Shown: one piece after another, positions 11,403-23,499 of the stretch | How the letters are laid out: every line of letters begins with the position of its first letter | Numbering within the stretch: position 1 is the first letter of the stretch | Assembly (NCBI GenBank): GCA_032716605.1 | Contig: CM064495.1 | Location: 21,691,676 to 21,755,675, forward strand | Length of the DNA: 64,000 nt | Direction: 5' to 3' | Source: Paralithodes platypus | Lineage: Eukaryota; Arthropoda; Malacostraca; Decapoda; Lithodidae | The notes under the pieces: generated by a model | What the model was told of the DNA's origin: nothing | Databases searched by the model: none | What the model saw: only the letters and a program-made list of their open reading frames with translations | Position numbers and translations under genes: made by a program

Positions 11403-11882
11403 CCCTTAATTAGCGGCGAGCAACATAAGTCGAGTTAAAAAAAGCTGGACTATGTGGCGGCGCTCGACATAACTCGAGTGGCAATTTCAGCACGTAATGT
11501 GGCTGAGAGAGAGAGACAAGTGGTGGCAGGAGACTAGCGAGCGTATGACTGCTCCAGACCACCGCGGCGAACCTACTGACACAAATCTCAGCTCCCTCCT
11601 CCCTCTCTCACTCGCTACATACTCAATTATGTACTGAAAGTACCGAATTACCTGCTTTTTGCACTCGCGTTGCACGGTTATTGCAAGAAAACTATCCATC
11701 GTACAAGGATCGTTATGGTGTCATTCGAAAGCTCTGTTTATGCCCTTTCAGGGATAGGTACTTGTTTTACGTTCTGGGTCTTATTTAGGCATGAAAATGA
11801 TCACGTAAACAGCCCTATTTTGGCTAAAAACACCCCGCTGTGCGGTACACATAAATAAACCGCATAGGCCGCTCGTAAGGTG
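11403..11882 (+). mobile_element. TTAA-flanked MITE, group b
   Basis: It is flanked by TTAA at 11399-11402 and 11883-11886. The ends pair imperfectly, both with AGCGGC at the same offset inside TTAA. The right end matches the reverse of the element starting at 63711, including the CAGCGGG / CCGC block. The interior shares a degenerate block (gttgcaagaaaac, tgtcattcgaaagctc) with 44593-45000 and 45406-45800. There is no coding capacity. TTAA duplications are typical of piggyBac-type transposition. Confidence 0.7.
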
Positions 11883-11886
11883 TTAA

Positions 11887-12245
11887 AATATAAATAAATC
11901 TACAATATAATCAAACACTTACAGAAAAGAAAAAAAAATAGGGCCATAAACCTGAAAATCGGCCTCCCATCCTTTAGCCTACCCTTAACACACAAACACA
12001 CACACGCATGCATGCACGCACGCACACACACACATACACACACACACTGATAGTACCCCCCCCCCCAATAAAAATGCACACATGCACACACAGCACCGCT
12101 GCCAACAACACTGTCTCAGGCACACGCGCAGACATACACTCTTACAATACACGAGGGTAGGGCATGAATAATGAGGGAAGTTGATGGATAACAAATATCT
12201 TATCAACTTGGAGGGGAAACTCTGTTGATGAAAACTGTCCTTTAG
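11887..12245. repeat. Spacer with (CA)n microsatellite
   Basis: An interrupted CA/CG-rich tract runs about 11989-12048, followed by a C run at about 12056-12066. Nothing else is recognisable. Confidence 0.7.
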
Positions 12246-12249
12246 TTAA

Positions 12250-12687
12250 CCCGTGGAGCCCCGGCTAGTTTTGTAATGTTTGCGCACCAGAACCCGGCCG
12301 GTTTTCAAAAAATGGTTTTATTCCAGAAACAATAGCGAATGGGTTAGGAATGAAGGAAAAACCACGAAAAACCGCTCAAAAAGCTTAAAAAATGGTCCTA
12401 CAGAGCCCCCGAAAACGGATTTTATAAGAGTAAAAAATTGAAGGCAATTATCCCAAAAAAACAGGTTTTTGCGCGCTCGCGCACACGCACGTGGACTTTG
12501 AGAGTTTTCAACCATCGGCACGGTTGCGTGGGATACGTACACAGTTCCCATACAAATCTGAGCCCTCTTGAGTGGCTACACCTGAGGTTACGGTCGGCGC
12601 AATTAGGGTGACGCGCCAGCCGCGTCTCTGGGGCTGTGCGTTACATACATCGCCGACGCGTCAGGCGCGTCGCTGGGGCTGTACGGG
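12250..12687. mobile_element. TTAA-flanked MITE, group f
   Basis: TTAA at 12246-12249 and 12688-12691. The left end starts CCCGTGGAGCCCC and the right end, inverted, CCCGTACAGCCCC, so the TIR is clear. The right half contains two similar GC-rich units around GACGCGYCAG at about 12610-12640 and 12655-12680. It is non-coding. Confidence 0.75.
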
Positions 12688-12746
12688 TTAAAGAAAAGTT
12701 GTTCAAAGTTTAATGTTGTGCTATGGCTTTAACATTTGATATACAG

Positions 12747-13131
12747 TATATCTATCTATCTATCTATCTATTGCCGGACGCCTTACTCCCCTTACAAGGG
12801 TGGCCATACACAGAATGCCCCCAAGCGGACCTATTCCCTGTGAGAGGGACAACCTGAGCCAGTTTAGTGAAGGACTTACAGGATTGACCACTCAATTTAG
12901 GATCCGTCCAACTCCGAGGCCCTCTGTGTATCTTGTTAGCACTATTTTTCTACAGTAGTGTTCGGCTAATCCATCCACTAACCTGCCTTACCCTTAGGTA
13001 AGCAGTACGGATTTGTATCAGGTTTACTCCTCTAGACAGGTTGCCAACCAAGGCTGATGAGTCCCATCCACCCGGATTTGTATAGGTTGTCTCCCCTAGA
13101 TGAGTTGCCGACCAAGGCTAACGAGTCCCAT
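12747..13131 (-). mobile_element. 3' end relic of an RTE-like LINE with (TATC)n tail
   Basis: A (TATC)n tract at 12748-12771 is followed by TTGCCGGACGCC. On the minus strand this reads GGCGTCCGGCAATAGATAGA, nearly the same terminus as the RTE element ending at about 62035 (GGCGTCAGGCAATAGATAGA). The rest is non-coding. It includes a 63-bp tandem duplication (13006-13068 and 13069-13131), each unit ending GAGTCCCAT. Confidence 0.6.
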
Positions 13132-13140
13132 ATACTGTAC

Positions 13141-13955
13141 AGTATATGTGTTTGGAATACTTAACTGAAGTATATTCAAATCCATCTATATATGACAATC
13201 AATGATGTACACAACAACACGAAAATATAGGTCTACAAGTTTATTAACATAAGTCAGATATCTGGAGCCTAGAAACAGTCTAATGAAAGCTGTACATTGG
13301 ATTATACAATTTCGATGACATAGGTAGAGCAACATATTATTTGGTATATACAAATATAGGTCTAGTTTATTCACTTGCGCTTCACCATAAAAGCGTAGCG
13401 AAAGGTATTGTATCTGGCCCCGTGTGTCTGTCTGTCGCTGTGTGTGTATGTGTGTGTATGTATGCACATACTCAGGCACATGCCCCATAGCTTGGGGTGG
13501 TCGACTCGAGACAGAGGTCGAAGTAATAAAATAAAATTAAATTAATAATTCACACAAATCTAGGTCGTCCAGGAGAAGAACCAGAGATCTTGGCCCATTT
13601 GGGGTTCCCAGCAAAAGACTTCCAGGTCCTAGTCCTCCCGGAGAGGTTCTGATTTCAGCAGGCAGACACGCATCAGAACGCACCATAATGACCGCCCACA
13701 TCACTTCCAGGCATGGCTCCAACACTGGCTCCCTGAGCCGGGCACTTGACGGACTATTATCTAGTCCAACTAACGCCCGACCCCCCACTCCCTACGACTG
13801 CATTATTACTCATCTACTCACAATCATTCTCCATTCATTCCTATTCAACACCCATGTGATGCCTATTTTGCAATCATCTCTCTATCTCTCTAGAGTCTAA
13901 ACCCACTCAAACAAAAAGTACAGTTGCCAACATAAGTTCTAGCTGTTCCTCTCCT
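13141..13955. other. No gene recognised
   Basis: A short TG-rich tract lies near 13438-13465. A moderately GC-rich patch at 13560-13760 has an 83-codon minus-strand frame that I do not recognise; it may be debris of an untranslated repeat end. Confidence 0.4.
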
Positions 13956-14248
13956 GTAATGCCAGCAGTTGTGGCAAGTGCTTAAACAGAACTGGAGGTA
14001 GAAAATCGCATGAGCTATCAGCCTATTGAGTACTTCTCTTGGTCCAGTGGTGAGAGTGGTCGCCTCGTAAGCGTGGGGACCTGGGTTTGAGCCCCGGGCC
14101 ATCCTGGTGGTAGCCTCGCAATAACACTTCAGGGGCCGATTTCTGCATCTAACGAAGTTTAGGTGTTTTGGATAAATTGTAAATAGTGATATAAAGTAAT
14201 TGTAAACTCGGCAAAAATAGTATGGTGTCGTTTCGAGGTCTCTTCACT
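13956..14248 (+). mobile_element. tRNA-derived SINE-like repeat, copy 1
   Basis: It contains pol III promoter elements: box A TGGTCCAGTGG (about 14040-14050) and box B GGTTTGAGCCC (about 14083-14093). Between them CGCCTCGTAAGCG can form an anticodon arm with a CGT (Thr-type) anticodon. The whole 293-bp unit recurs at 14604-14898. Sequence upstream of the tRNA-like part (starting GTAATGCCAGCAG) is also shared, so the unit may be a composite repeat. Confidence 0.7.
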
Positions 14249-14603
14249 GGTGGCAGCTGTAAAGGGATATCCGAGAGGCTTAGTTGGGGTGCTGTACATA
14301 TAGGCTAAGTACATTTCTATGGTGTACTGGCTTGCCTTAACAGGTTGGCTACAACAGTTGCTAATGCTAGAGCTCTCAGAAATTCTCATAGATGATGTCC
14401 CAGTTACCCTGGTTCATTGGGGGGTATGATGGGATGGTTCCTGCACTGCCTCCTCGCCGTGATGTGTGGCCCGGCAACTGATGGAAATAAGGGATGTCGC
14501 CGGTGATCATTGTCTCGGAGCCTCATTGTAGTTGACAAGCTCAGACTTGTACCTCACTTGCTTAGGCACGCTCGGAGTCTTGCTACCTTGACGATAAAGT
14601 GAT
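14249..14603. other. Spacer between the two SINE-like copies
   Basis: It is unique within the window. No coding potential or repeat pairing is visible. Confidence 0.4.
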
Positions 14604-14898
14604 GTAATACCAGCAGTTGTGGCAAGTGCTTAAACAAAATTGGATGTAGAAAATCGCCTGAGCTAGCAGCCCAAGTGGAGTATTTATCTTGGTCTAGTGG
14701 TGAGAGAGTTCGCATCGTAAGCATGGGGCCTCGAGTTCAAGCCCTGGGCCGGCCTGGTGGTAGCCTCACAAAAATATTTTGTGGGGCGATTTCTGCATCT
14801 AACGAAGTTTAGGTGTGTTGGTTAAATTGTAAATAGTGATGTAAATTAATTGTAAACTCGGCAAAAATAGTATGGTGCCATTTCGAGGCCTCTTCACT
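14604..14898 (+). mobile_element. tRNA-derived SINE-like repeat, copy 2
   Basis: Same unit as 13956-14248 with scattered substitutions. Box A TGGTCTAGTGG lies at 14690-14700 and box B GAGTTCAAGCCC near 14733-14744. Both copies end at TCTTCACT after a shared segment containing AACTCGGCAAAAATAG. Confidence 0.7.
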
Positions 14899-15229
14899 CC
14901 ATGACTCTCTCGCCTTGGAAATATAATACACATGATTAAATTATGAGTGTAATTTCTTATCAGTGGTTAACTCATCTGAGTCAATTGATAACAGAAACCA
15001 CACTCTCAAGTCATTCATACTATTGTACTATCATACATAACATCACAACGAGGAACAAAACTTATGTGGCTAACTACACATGCATGCTGAATGTATGAGA
15101 ATAATGTTAGAACAAATCCAGGACTAGTTGTGACACCAGCCACAGAACTTAGCGCGGACTCAGAAATGATATGGATTAAAGCACAGATAGAGGGCTACAG
15201 GACATAATATATAGGATAATTTTACCGGC
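14899..15229. other. Nothing recognised
   Basis: AT-rich non-coding sequence. Weak endonuclease-like traces may begin just before 15230, but I cannot support them. Confidence 0.4.
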
Positions 15230-17875
15230 CCCCTAATTCTAACGTGGAATACTTGCAGTCCCTTGACGAATGTTTATCTAAAATTTACCCCTTCAAAAAT
15301 ATATGGTTGGCTGGAGACTTCAACTTACCGGATATTAACTGGACAGCATACGCGACACTGGAGAATATTGCGGAATTATATTGCCACAGACTGACAGAAG
15401 ATCATTACATGAAACATTTATTGACTTAATCAACACCCACTCACTCTCACAAACAGTATTCAAACCAACACACACGCAAGTTAGTGTAACAAGGAATAAC
15501 CCTAACACAAGACATGGGGTCACATCCAACATACTAGACTTGTTCCTTACGAACAGCACCTCACTTATAACACGAACACAGGTCTTACCAGGGCTTAGTG
15601 ATCACGACATGGTACTCGTTGACGTAAACATTAAACCTAACATACAGAAACAACTACCCAGAAAGATATACCAGTACAACAGAGCTGACATGGAAGCCAT
15701 CTCCAAGGACTTAGCTAACTTTAGAAACACCTTCCTGGACAACAACCCAATGGCTAATACTGTTGAGGTTAACTGGACTAGACTTCGTGACTTTATTCAT
15801 GACACAATGGACAAACACATACCCAAGAAAACTGTTACATTTAACCAGTCTCCACCATTGTTCAATAGACAATTAGGAAGACTACATAGAAACAAGGTAA
15901 AAGCATACAAGACAGCTAAACGATTCAACGATACAGAACATGGGAACACTACAAAAATACCCAGAAAACATTACAACGAGAAATTAAACAAGCAGAAACT
16001 AACTACACAACCACTTTCCTCATAAACAACATGCAAAATCAAAAACAATTCTACAGCTTCTTCAAAGCATGCAAACAAGACTCGACTGGCATAACAACTT
16101 TACGACACAACGATTCCCTGGTCACACTCCCACAATATAAAGCAGATGCACTTAATTCACAGTTCCAGTCAGTATTTACACAAGAACATACAGACTTGCC
16201 GGAACTGTCACCATCACCACACCCACCTATACCTCCACTGACTTTACACACCCGTGGAACTTTTATCTGAGGTAGACACTGACAAAGCGAATGGACCAGA
16301 CAATATACCCTGCAGGATACTTAAGGGGAATGCTGCTATTCTTGCTCCTATCCTGCAGGTTATATTCTCGCAGACTATAGACACCGGAGAACTTCCCAAT
16401 GACTGGCTTTTGGCGAATGTGACACCAATTTTCAAATCCGGAGACAGAACCCTCCCTGTCAACTATAGACCCGTTTCAATTATCTCAGTTCCCTGCAAAA
16501 TCTTAGAACATATCCTCCACCGACATATTATGGACCATTTGGATAGGTAAATATACTTACCGATGCACAGCACGGCTTTAGACCTAAGAGGTCGTGCGAA
16601 ACTCAGCTGCTGGTGACCACACACGACATTTCCCGATCCCTTAATGACCCCAAAATTAGACAAGTAGACGCCATAGTGCTTGACTTCGCCAAAGCCTTCG
16701 AGAGAGTCCCACACCAGAGACTTTTTAGCAAAATTAGATTATTATGGCAACCGAGGAACACTTCTTCACTGGCTTAAGACTTTTCTAACTAATCGTGAGG
16801 AACGTGTTGTTCTCGAGGGCTGTCATTCTTCTTCTGTATCTGTAACTTCTGGGATCCCACGGAGCACCGTCTTGGGCCTCCTACTTTTCCTTTCATATAT
16901 TAATGACCTTCCACTATCTCTTACTTCTACTACTAGACTTTTTGCAGACGATAGCTTAGTTTACCGACCAATTATCAATAGGGATGATTGCCTCCGACTA
17001 CAAGACGACTTAACTGCGCTTGAACAGTGGGAAGCCAAGTGGCAGTTTACATTCAGACCTGACAAGTGCCACCATATTTGCTTCACCTGTTCCAGTAAAA
17101 CCATCCCATTGCCTTACAAACTTCACAATACCCCTTTAGATACCATTCCCTCACACAAATATTTGGGGGTCCACATCTCAGCGGACATGAGGTGGACCAC
17201 ACACACGAGCAGCATCAGAGCAAAAGCTAATAGGGCCCCGGGCTTCCTTCGCAGGAATCTCACAAAGTGTAATGCAAACATAAAAATTCAAGCTTTCAAA
17301 TCACTAGTTTGGCCACACTTAGAATACTGTGACACCATCTGGGATCCACACACTCACAATAACATCAATAAATTAGAGGCCATACAAAACAAAGCTGCAA
17401 GATGGATCAGACGTGATTACAGACATACTACATCAGTCACTTTGCTCAAACAAAACATTAAACTAGACCCCCTTGTAACAAGAAGACAAATACACAGACA
17501 ACAAATGTTATACAAAATCACAAACAATCTAGTGGACATAGATAAAAATACATAATTACACCCTACAAAAACATATGATTTACGAGACGCAGCCACAACT
17601 TAAAATACCACACATATCTGGCAAGCACGGACATATTCAGACATTCATTTTTTTCCCACAGTATCCAAGAGTGGAATGACCTCCCATCTCACATAGTTAA
17701 TAGCCCACTCTTCATTCCTTTAGAAATAGGATCACTACTCATTATCTACCTAATCCTTGACCCGATCCTATCCCTCTCATAATTCCCCTGCACAACCCCC
17801 ACATATCATGCTGCCCGAGAGCAGCCCTCTGCGGGTCCCCCTAACAAAAACAAGAACAAGAACAATAACAATGGT
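15230..17875 (+). pseudogene. LINE family C (CR1/L2-like): endonuclease end plus RT, frameshifted
   Basis: The 5' part encodes the end of an AP-type endonuclease: WLAGDFNLPDINW (about 15305) and LPGLSDHDMVLVDV (about 15590). RT follows: ANGPDNIPCRILK (16285), NYRPVSIISVPCKILE (16460), motif A LDFAKAFERV (about 16680), GIPRSTVLGLLLF (about 16850; the usual PQG is PRS) and intact FADDSLVYR (about 16940). Thumb and C-terminal sequence runs to 17555. The frame breaks near 15400, 16020, 16250, 16550 and 16720. The 3' end is an AACAAG/AACAAT-rich tail at about 17843-17875. It is 5'-truncated and cannot make a full protein. Confidence 0.85.
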
Positions 17876-18243
17876 AGGCTTGCATCCCGTTTCTGATGCA
17901 CTTCCATTGACTTTGAATCAACAGCACATTTTAAAAGTAATTACTTTAAACAGTTTGATAAAACTATTATTTCCTTAAAAAAACGTAATAAAATAAACAG
18001 TATTCTAAGTATATAATCAATGTGTAATGTAAAACGGGGGCTGAGAGCCAAAGAGAGTCCAGAAAAAATTAAATGAATTAATGATATCAAATGATGGGAC
18101 TGTCCTAAAGAGCTCTTTCTGGTGTCGTGGCATATGTAGGCGCCTCTATGTTTGAACACCGTGTTCTCCAGAGTTGACAACATTGGAGATAGTTCTCTAT
18201 ATTGGAGGAGTGTTAGAATAATAAGACAATTCTTTGAGATTGA
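17876..18243. other. Nothing recognised
   Basis: AT-rich linker between two LINE remnants of different families. Confidence 0.4.
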
Positions 18244-19738
18244 ATAAATATTGCTAACTCACATGATGAATTGCACAAAAGTGTAATAGTAAACATATAT
18301 AAGGGCAAGGGGGATGCATTGGGTAGGGGAAATTATAGGGGCCTGAAAATGCTTGACCAAGTCATGAAAGTCTATGTGAGAGTCTTTGGTATGATAAGGG
18401 AAAGCATTTCTATTGACGATATGCAGTTCAGTTTCATGCCAAGACGTGGCACAATTGACGCTATCTTCATAGTCAGGCAATTGCAGGAAAAATATCTATT
18501 TAAAGATAGGGATATGTATCTTGTGTCTGTAGACCTGGAGAAGGCATTTGATAGGGCGCCAAGAGAAGTTGTGCAGTGGGCTATGAAAAAAAAAAACTTG
18601 GCGTAGAGGAGTGGCTGGTGCGTGTGATAATGAAGATGTACAAGGACTCACAAACGGCAGTGAGGGTGAAAGGTGAACTGAGTGAGGAGTTTACAGTTCG
18701 CGTTGGAGATCACTAGGGCTCTGTGTTAAGCCCTCTCCTCTTTGTTATGGTTCTGGATGCACTATCTGGTGATTTCAGAGTTGGGCTCCCCTGGGAACTG
18801 CTATACGCAGATGACCTAGTACTTATCGCAGATAGTGTGTGGGATGCCGAGGCCAAGTTCAGAAGATGGCAAGAGGGCATGGCAAGTAAAGGGTAAAGAG
18901 TTAATATAAACATAACAAAGGTTTTACAGAGTGGATTAGGGCTAGGAAAGGTAGACAAAAGTGGTGCATACCCATGCGCAGTATGCAGAAAAAGGGTGGG
19001 CGCAAACTCAACACAGTGTAGCGTCTGCTGCAGCTGGGTACATCACAGGAAGAAGTTCGGCACTAGAATAAAAGGACCTCTACCAAGGAAGAAGTCCGAA
19101 ATTCAGAAATTTGTATGCATAGTATGCAAAGATGAGCTTGTATTCAATGACCAGCTCGAGAGTGTAAACTTTGGCAATGAGGCATTGGAGATGGTGGACA
19201 AGTTTTGCTACTTAGGAAATACCATCTCTGCCGGTGGTGGGGCTGAGGCCGCCACTATCACCAGAATAAGTTGCGGCTGGGGAAAGTTTAAAGAACTTTT
19301 GCCACTACTCACAATGAGAATACTCCCTTTCCCCTTGAAGGGAAAAGTGTACGCTTCATGTGTTAAAGCGCAATGGCATATGCTTCAGAAATGTGGCCTG
19401 TTAAAGTGGATGATACCAACAGAATAGAACGCAATGAGATGAGAATGGTGAGATGGATGTGTGGTGCCAAACTGCAAGATAGGATATCAAGTGAAGATCT
19501 AAGGAGAAGGTTAGGTATCATGAGTATCAGTAATGGGATGAGTACTAGCAGGCTTGGATGGTTTGGGCATGTGGAGAGGATGAATGAACAAAGCTCTGTG
19601 AAAAGATGAAAGTCCATGAATGTGGAGGGAGCTTCACCAAGGGGCGGACCAAAATAGACATGGGATCGGACTTTGCAGTCTGATCTTAAATCAAAGAACC
19701 TGACAAGTGAGGCAGCTCTTAACAGGGCTGCCTGAAGC
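18244..19738 (+). pseudogene. LINE family D: RT followed by a zinc-finger-like segment
   Basis: RT motifs in order are YKGKGDALGRGNYRGLKMLD (18300), DDMQFSFMPRRGTIDAIF (18420), motif A VDLEKAFDRAPREV (about 18530), GSVLSPLLFVMVLDAL (about 18718) and intact ELLYADDLVLIAD (about 18800). A Cys-rich block follows at about 18975-19135: CAVC, CSVC, WVHH, then CIVC, resembling a PHD-type finger, with the Cys expected after WVH missing. The C-terminal part has EMVDKFCYLGNTIS and RMVRWMCGAKLQDR. Lesions are an 11-A run shifting frame at 18587-18597, TAG replacing Gln before GSV at about 18714, TAA at about 18896, and a frame change near 19365. It is a dead copy, 5'-truncated. Confidence 0.85.
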
Positions 19739-19935
19739 GCCACTATTAGGACGTGAGACCGGAACCGCGCTTCGTGTGGAGCACTCGGTCTTTAAATTTG
19801 TGTATGTAGGTATGCACATGGGATATTATATACACATAATGTGTACTGTATATAACAGCAAGAGAGAAGACACGAAATATGTGTTTAGATGATTGACTCA
19901 GATGTTTATTGTATATATGATCCAAGTTAGTTCAG

Positions 19936-22370
19936 CAACCCACCCGTATCCCGGATCGCCTCGGAGATCGGCCCAACATTCTTGACTTGTTTCTAACTTC
20001 TAACCCTTCTTCTTATACCGTCGATCTTTTCTCTCCTTTGGGCTCCTCCGACCATAAACTTATCTCTGTCACCTGTCCTATCTCTCCAGTACGGCCACCC
20101 GATCCTCTTAGCCGGCGGCGCTTGTGGCACTTTGGCGCTGCCGACTGGGAGGCTCTCCGGCAGTACTTCTTTGATTTCCCATGGAATGATTTCTGCTTCC
20201 GTGGCCGGGGACCCTCGGAGAGTGCTGAACGCATTACCGAGGTAATCCTATCGGGCATGGAAGCATACATTCCATTCTCTTTCTCTCAGACTAATGCTAA
20301 AATATCTTGGTTTACTCACGCCTGTTCTACTGCTGTCCACAACAAGGAGGAAGCATTCAAACGGTACCGACGCCTTAAAACTCAAGAATCTCATTCTTCC
20401 TATGTTTCTGCCCGGAATCAAGCCAAATCTGTTCTTCGACTTGCCAAGCACTCTTTCATCAATAATAATAAATGCACTGAACTATCCAACTCTAGCTCTT
20501 CCCAAGCTTTCTGGCATCTAGCCAAAAACCTCTCCAACAATTTATCTTCCTCGTCTTTCCCTCCCCTTGCCCACTCTGATGGCACAACCATCACTTCTTC
20601 CTCTGACAAAGCTAAACTCTTCGCACAAACTTTTGCTAGAAACTCCACCTTGGATGATTCCGGTGCTATTCCTCCCTCTCTACCCTCCTCTCTCTTACTT
20701 ATGCCTAATATCCTAATCTCTTCTAAAGATGTACTTTCTACCCTCTCTGGGCTTAATGCTAAGAAGGCGTACGGTCCGGACGGTGTTCCTCCTGTTGTAC
20801 TAAAAAAACTGTGCTTCCGTGCTGACTCCCTGCCTAGGCAAACTCTTTCGTCTCTGTCTATCCTCTAACGTCTTCCCTTCATGCTGGAAGTTTGCTCTCA
20901 TTCAACCTGTCCCAAAGAAGGGTGACCGCTCTCAACCCTCCAACTATCGTCCAATTGCTCTCACCTCTTGTATTTCTAAAGTTTTTGAAACTATTCTTGC
21001 TTCCAAATTTCTTAAGCATTTCTCTTCTCATAATCTGCTCTCAGATCGCCAGTATGGCTTCCTTAAGGGTCGCTCTACTGGTGATCTTCTTTCATATCTT
21101 ACTAACTCTTGGTCATCCTCCTTTCGGGACTTCGGTGAGACTTTTTCTATTGCACTAGACATATCGAAAGCCTTCGATAGAGCCTGGCACAAATCTTTAA
21201 TTTCTAAACTACCCTCCTTCGGTCTCTATCCCTCCATCTGTGCCTTTGTCTCTAATTTCCTTTCAGGCCGTTCCATAGCTGCGGTTGTGGACGGCCATCG
21301 CTCACTTCCTCACCCTATAAACTCTGGCGTTCCTCAGGGCTCTGTCCTATCTCCTATTCTCTTTCTAATTTTTATAAATGATTTTCTCAACTGTACCTCA
21401 ATTCCCATCCATTCATACGCAGATGACTCAACCTTACACTACTTCATTAGTTTTTCAGAACGCCCAAGCCAGCAATTCCTCAACGACAAACAGAATGAAG
21501 CCATAGAACACTTAAATTCTGATCTAACTACTATCTCCAATTGGGGCAGAGAAAACCTTGTTACCTTTAATGCTTCCAAAACCCAATTTCTCCATCTATC
21601 TACCCGTCAGGAACTCCCAGCAGACTATCCCTTATTCTTCAACAATACAAAAATCAATCCTTCATCTTCTCTCAATATTCTTGATGTCTCTTTTTCTTCT
21701 GCTTTCAGTTGGAAGGACCATATTACCAGTCTTGCTAAGGCAGACTCCCAGAAGATGGGTGTGCTCAACCGCCTTATAAGGTTCTTTACCCCTGCACAGC
21801 TTCTTGCTCTGTACAGGGGCATAGTGCGTCCTTGTATTGAGTATTGTTCACATGATTGGGGAGGTTCCTCTCACACCACTCTCCTAGACAAAGTTGAGAA
21901 GAAGGCCTTTCGTATCATTAACTCCCGTCTACTCACCAATTCTCTGCAATCTCTCTCTCTCCTCCGCAATGTTGCATCTCTCTCGCTATTCTATTGCTAC
22001 TATAATAATCAGTGTTCCTCAGAGCTTTCCCAGTGTACACCACCTCCTTTACGTAGGGCACGTGGTCCCCGTCTTGCAACACAATCCCACCCCTACTCTG
22101 TGCAACTCTCCAACCCCAGAGTGAAACGTTACTCTCAAACTTTCTTCTATTCAACAGCTGAGCACTGGAACTCTCTCCCAGAATCAGTCTTTCCCTCTTC
22201 CTATGACTTAAATTGCTTCAAACTCTGTGTGTCCAGGCATTTTGGCTCGAACGTCCCTTGATTTTGGCCATGTCACTCTTTCAACTATGAGGGAGGCACT
22301 CGCTATAGGCAGTTCTGCCTTTTGCCTCCCTCACTCACATAGAATTAAAAAGAAAAGAAAAAGAAAAAGG
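19936..22370 (+). pseudogene. LINE family A copy 2: endonuclease tail plus almost intact RT
   Basis: It begins inside the endonuclease: [12 protein letters not shown] and [11 protein letters not shown], the SDH motif (about 20050). After a linker, [13 protein letters not shown] (20770) leads into RT. A run of seven A at 20802-20808, where the other copies imply six, shifts frame. The frame from 20819 to 22261 then stays open for 480 codons: NYRPIALTSCISKVFE, ALDISKAFDRAWH (motif A), GVPQGSVLSPILFLIFIND (motif B), intact SYADDSTLH (motif C, about 21414) and the CIEYCSHDWGGSS thumb region. The 3' UTR ends in an A-rich tail (22348-22370). It is the best preserved of four copies; 5' truncation and the one-base slip are the main faults. 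Confidence 0.9.
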
Positions 22371-22486
22371 ACAATGCCTAGAAATACATTGAGTTTAAAC
22401 TCAAAAGACCATATTGAAACATTATTATTAGTTATGATAATTTATATAGACGTTAGCTGATAAAATTATGTAACTGCGCTTGTTAA

Positions 22487-22811
22487 CCCCTACTGTACCA
22501 GAGGTTATTACCATAAATGTGCCCTCCAGTACCAAGCAATTTGACCAAAATGGCTTCAGAGTTGAGAGAGAACACCCTTCCACCTCAAAACATGAAGGAA
22601 TACTGCCTCTCCTAGCCGGTTGGATCTTGGATATAAGCTGAGAAGTGTTGCCAAGGTCTTAGAGCGGGTGCTCAAATGTCGTGGTAACAGGCACCGATCG
22701 ATATAGGCTGTTAAAAGGACGCATATTATTGACGGACATCATCCGTCGCTGGTACTGACGAGTGACTTTTTTACTGTCGGCCAACATACGTCGTCGCTGG
22801 GACAGTAGGTG
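22487..22811 (+). mobile_element. TTAA-flanked MITE, group a
   Basis: TTAA at 22483-22486 and 22812-22815. The left end is CCCCTACTGTACC and the right end, inverted, CACCTACTGTCCCAGCGACG. The 325-bp non-coding body is shared with 40688-40988 and 55000-55321 (both reversed), including a CCTCAAA block and a GCGACG-rich end. Confidence 0.85.
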
Positions 22812-22815
22812 TTAA

Positions 22816-23366
22816 GGACATAGGTAGGTTAGAGTAGAATTAAGACAAATAGTGAAATTCAGTTAGGGAAAAGAGATCCCAGCCTGTTTGTGCTTGGCAA
22901 CTCAGAATCGCAAAATAACAATGACTACAATCAGGGTGACTTGGTTCCTGTACCACCCTTAATGACAATAATTCCATGATGATCAGGTCTTCTCAATGGC
23001 CTGTGGTTATTACTGAATTGAGTAGTAATTTTTGTAAAAGGTAGGGAATCTTATGGATTATTAGGTACAGTACCCTCCCGTTTTCTTTTGCGAATGTGCT
23101 GCCATCTCTCGTGAGCGCAATTCGCCAACTTCAAAAGTATGCCATAATTATTTCCACTCTTCACTTGAATCCTCTTTCGTCAGAGCTTTTCACAATTGAA
23201 GTTCTTCAAATGGAAAAAGAAATAAATATTGTTAGTAAAAGAAGTCAACAAGTGGTCCAACCAAGGTTCACTTATATTTTAAATTGAACACGCGTCTGTG
23301 GCTATGTCCGCCACACTATACCATCTTTTCTTTTATCTCAGGTGTATGGCTTAAGTCTCCTCCATT
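22816..23366. other. Nothing recognised
   Basis: Non-coding spacer between a TTAA MITE and a TA-flanked element. Confidence 0.4.
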
Positions 23367-23499
23367 TACAGGGTGTTCCAGAAATATGTGCCGAAAATCA
23401 GGGGATGTATTCCTGACACATAATTGAATGTAAATCACTAAATGACCATATAAGCAAATATCAATAGTTGTCGAGTTACAGCACCTAACAGGTCTTCTA

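Noticed and set aside
11900..12206. Cys/Val-rich frames on the minus strand
   Set aside because: They translate the CA microsatellite and have no independent support.
13537..13788. 83-codon minus-strand frame as a host gene
   Set aside because: No recognisable domain, start context or splice support; surroundings are repeat debris.
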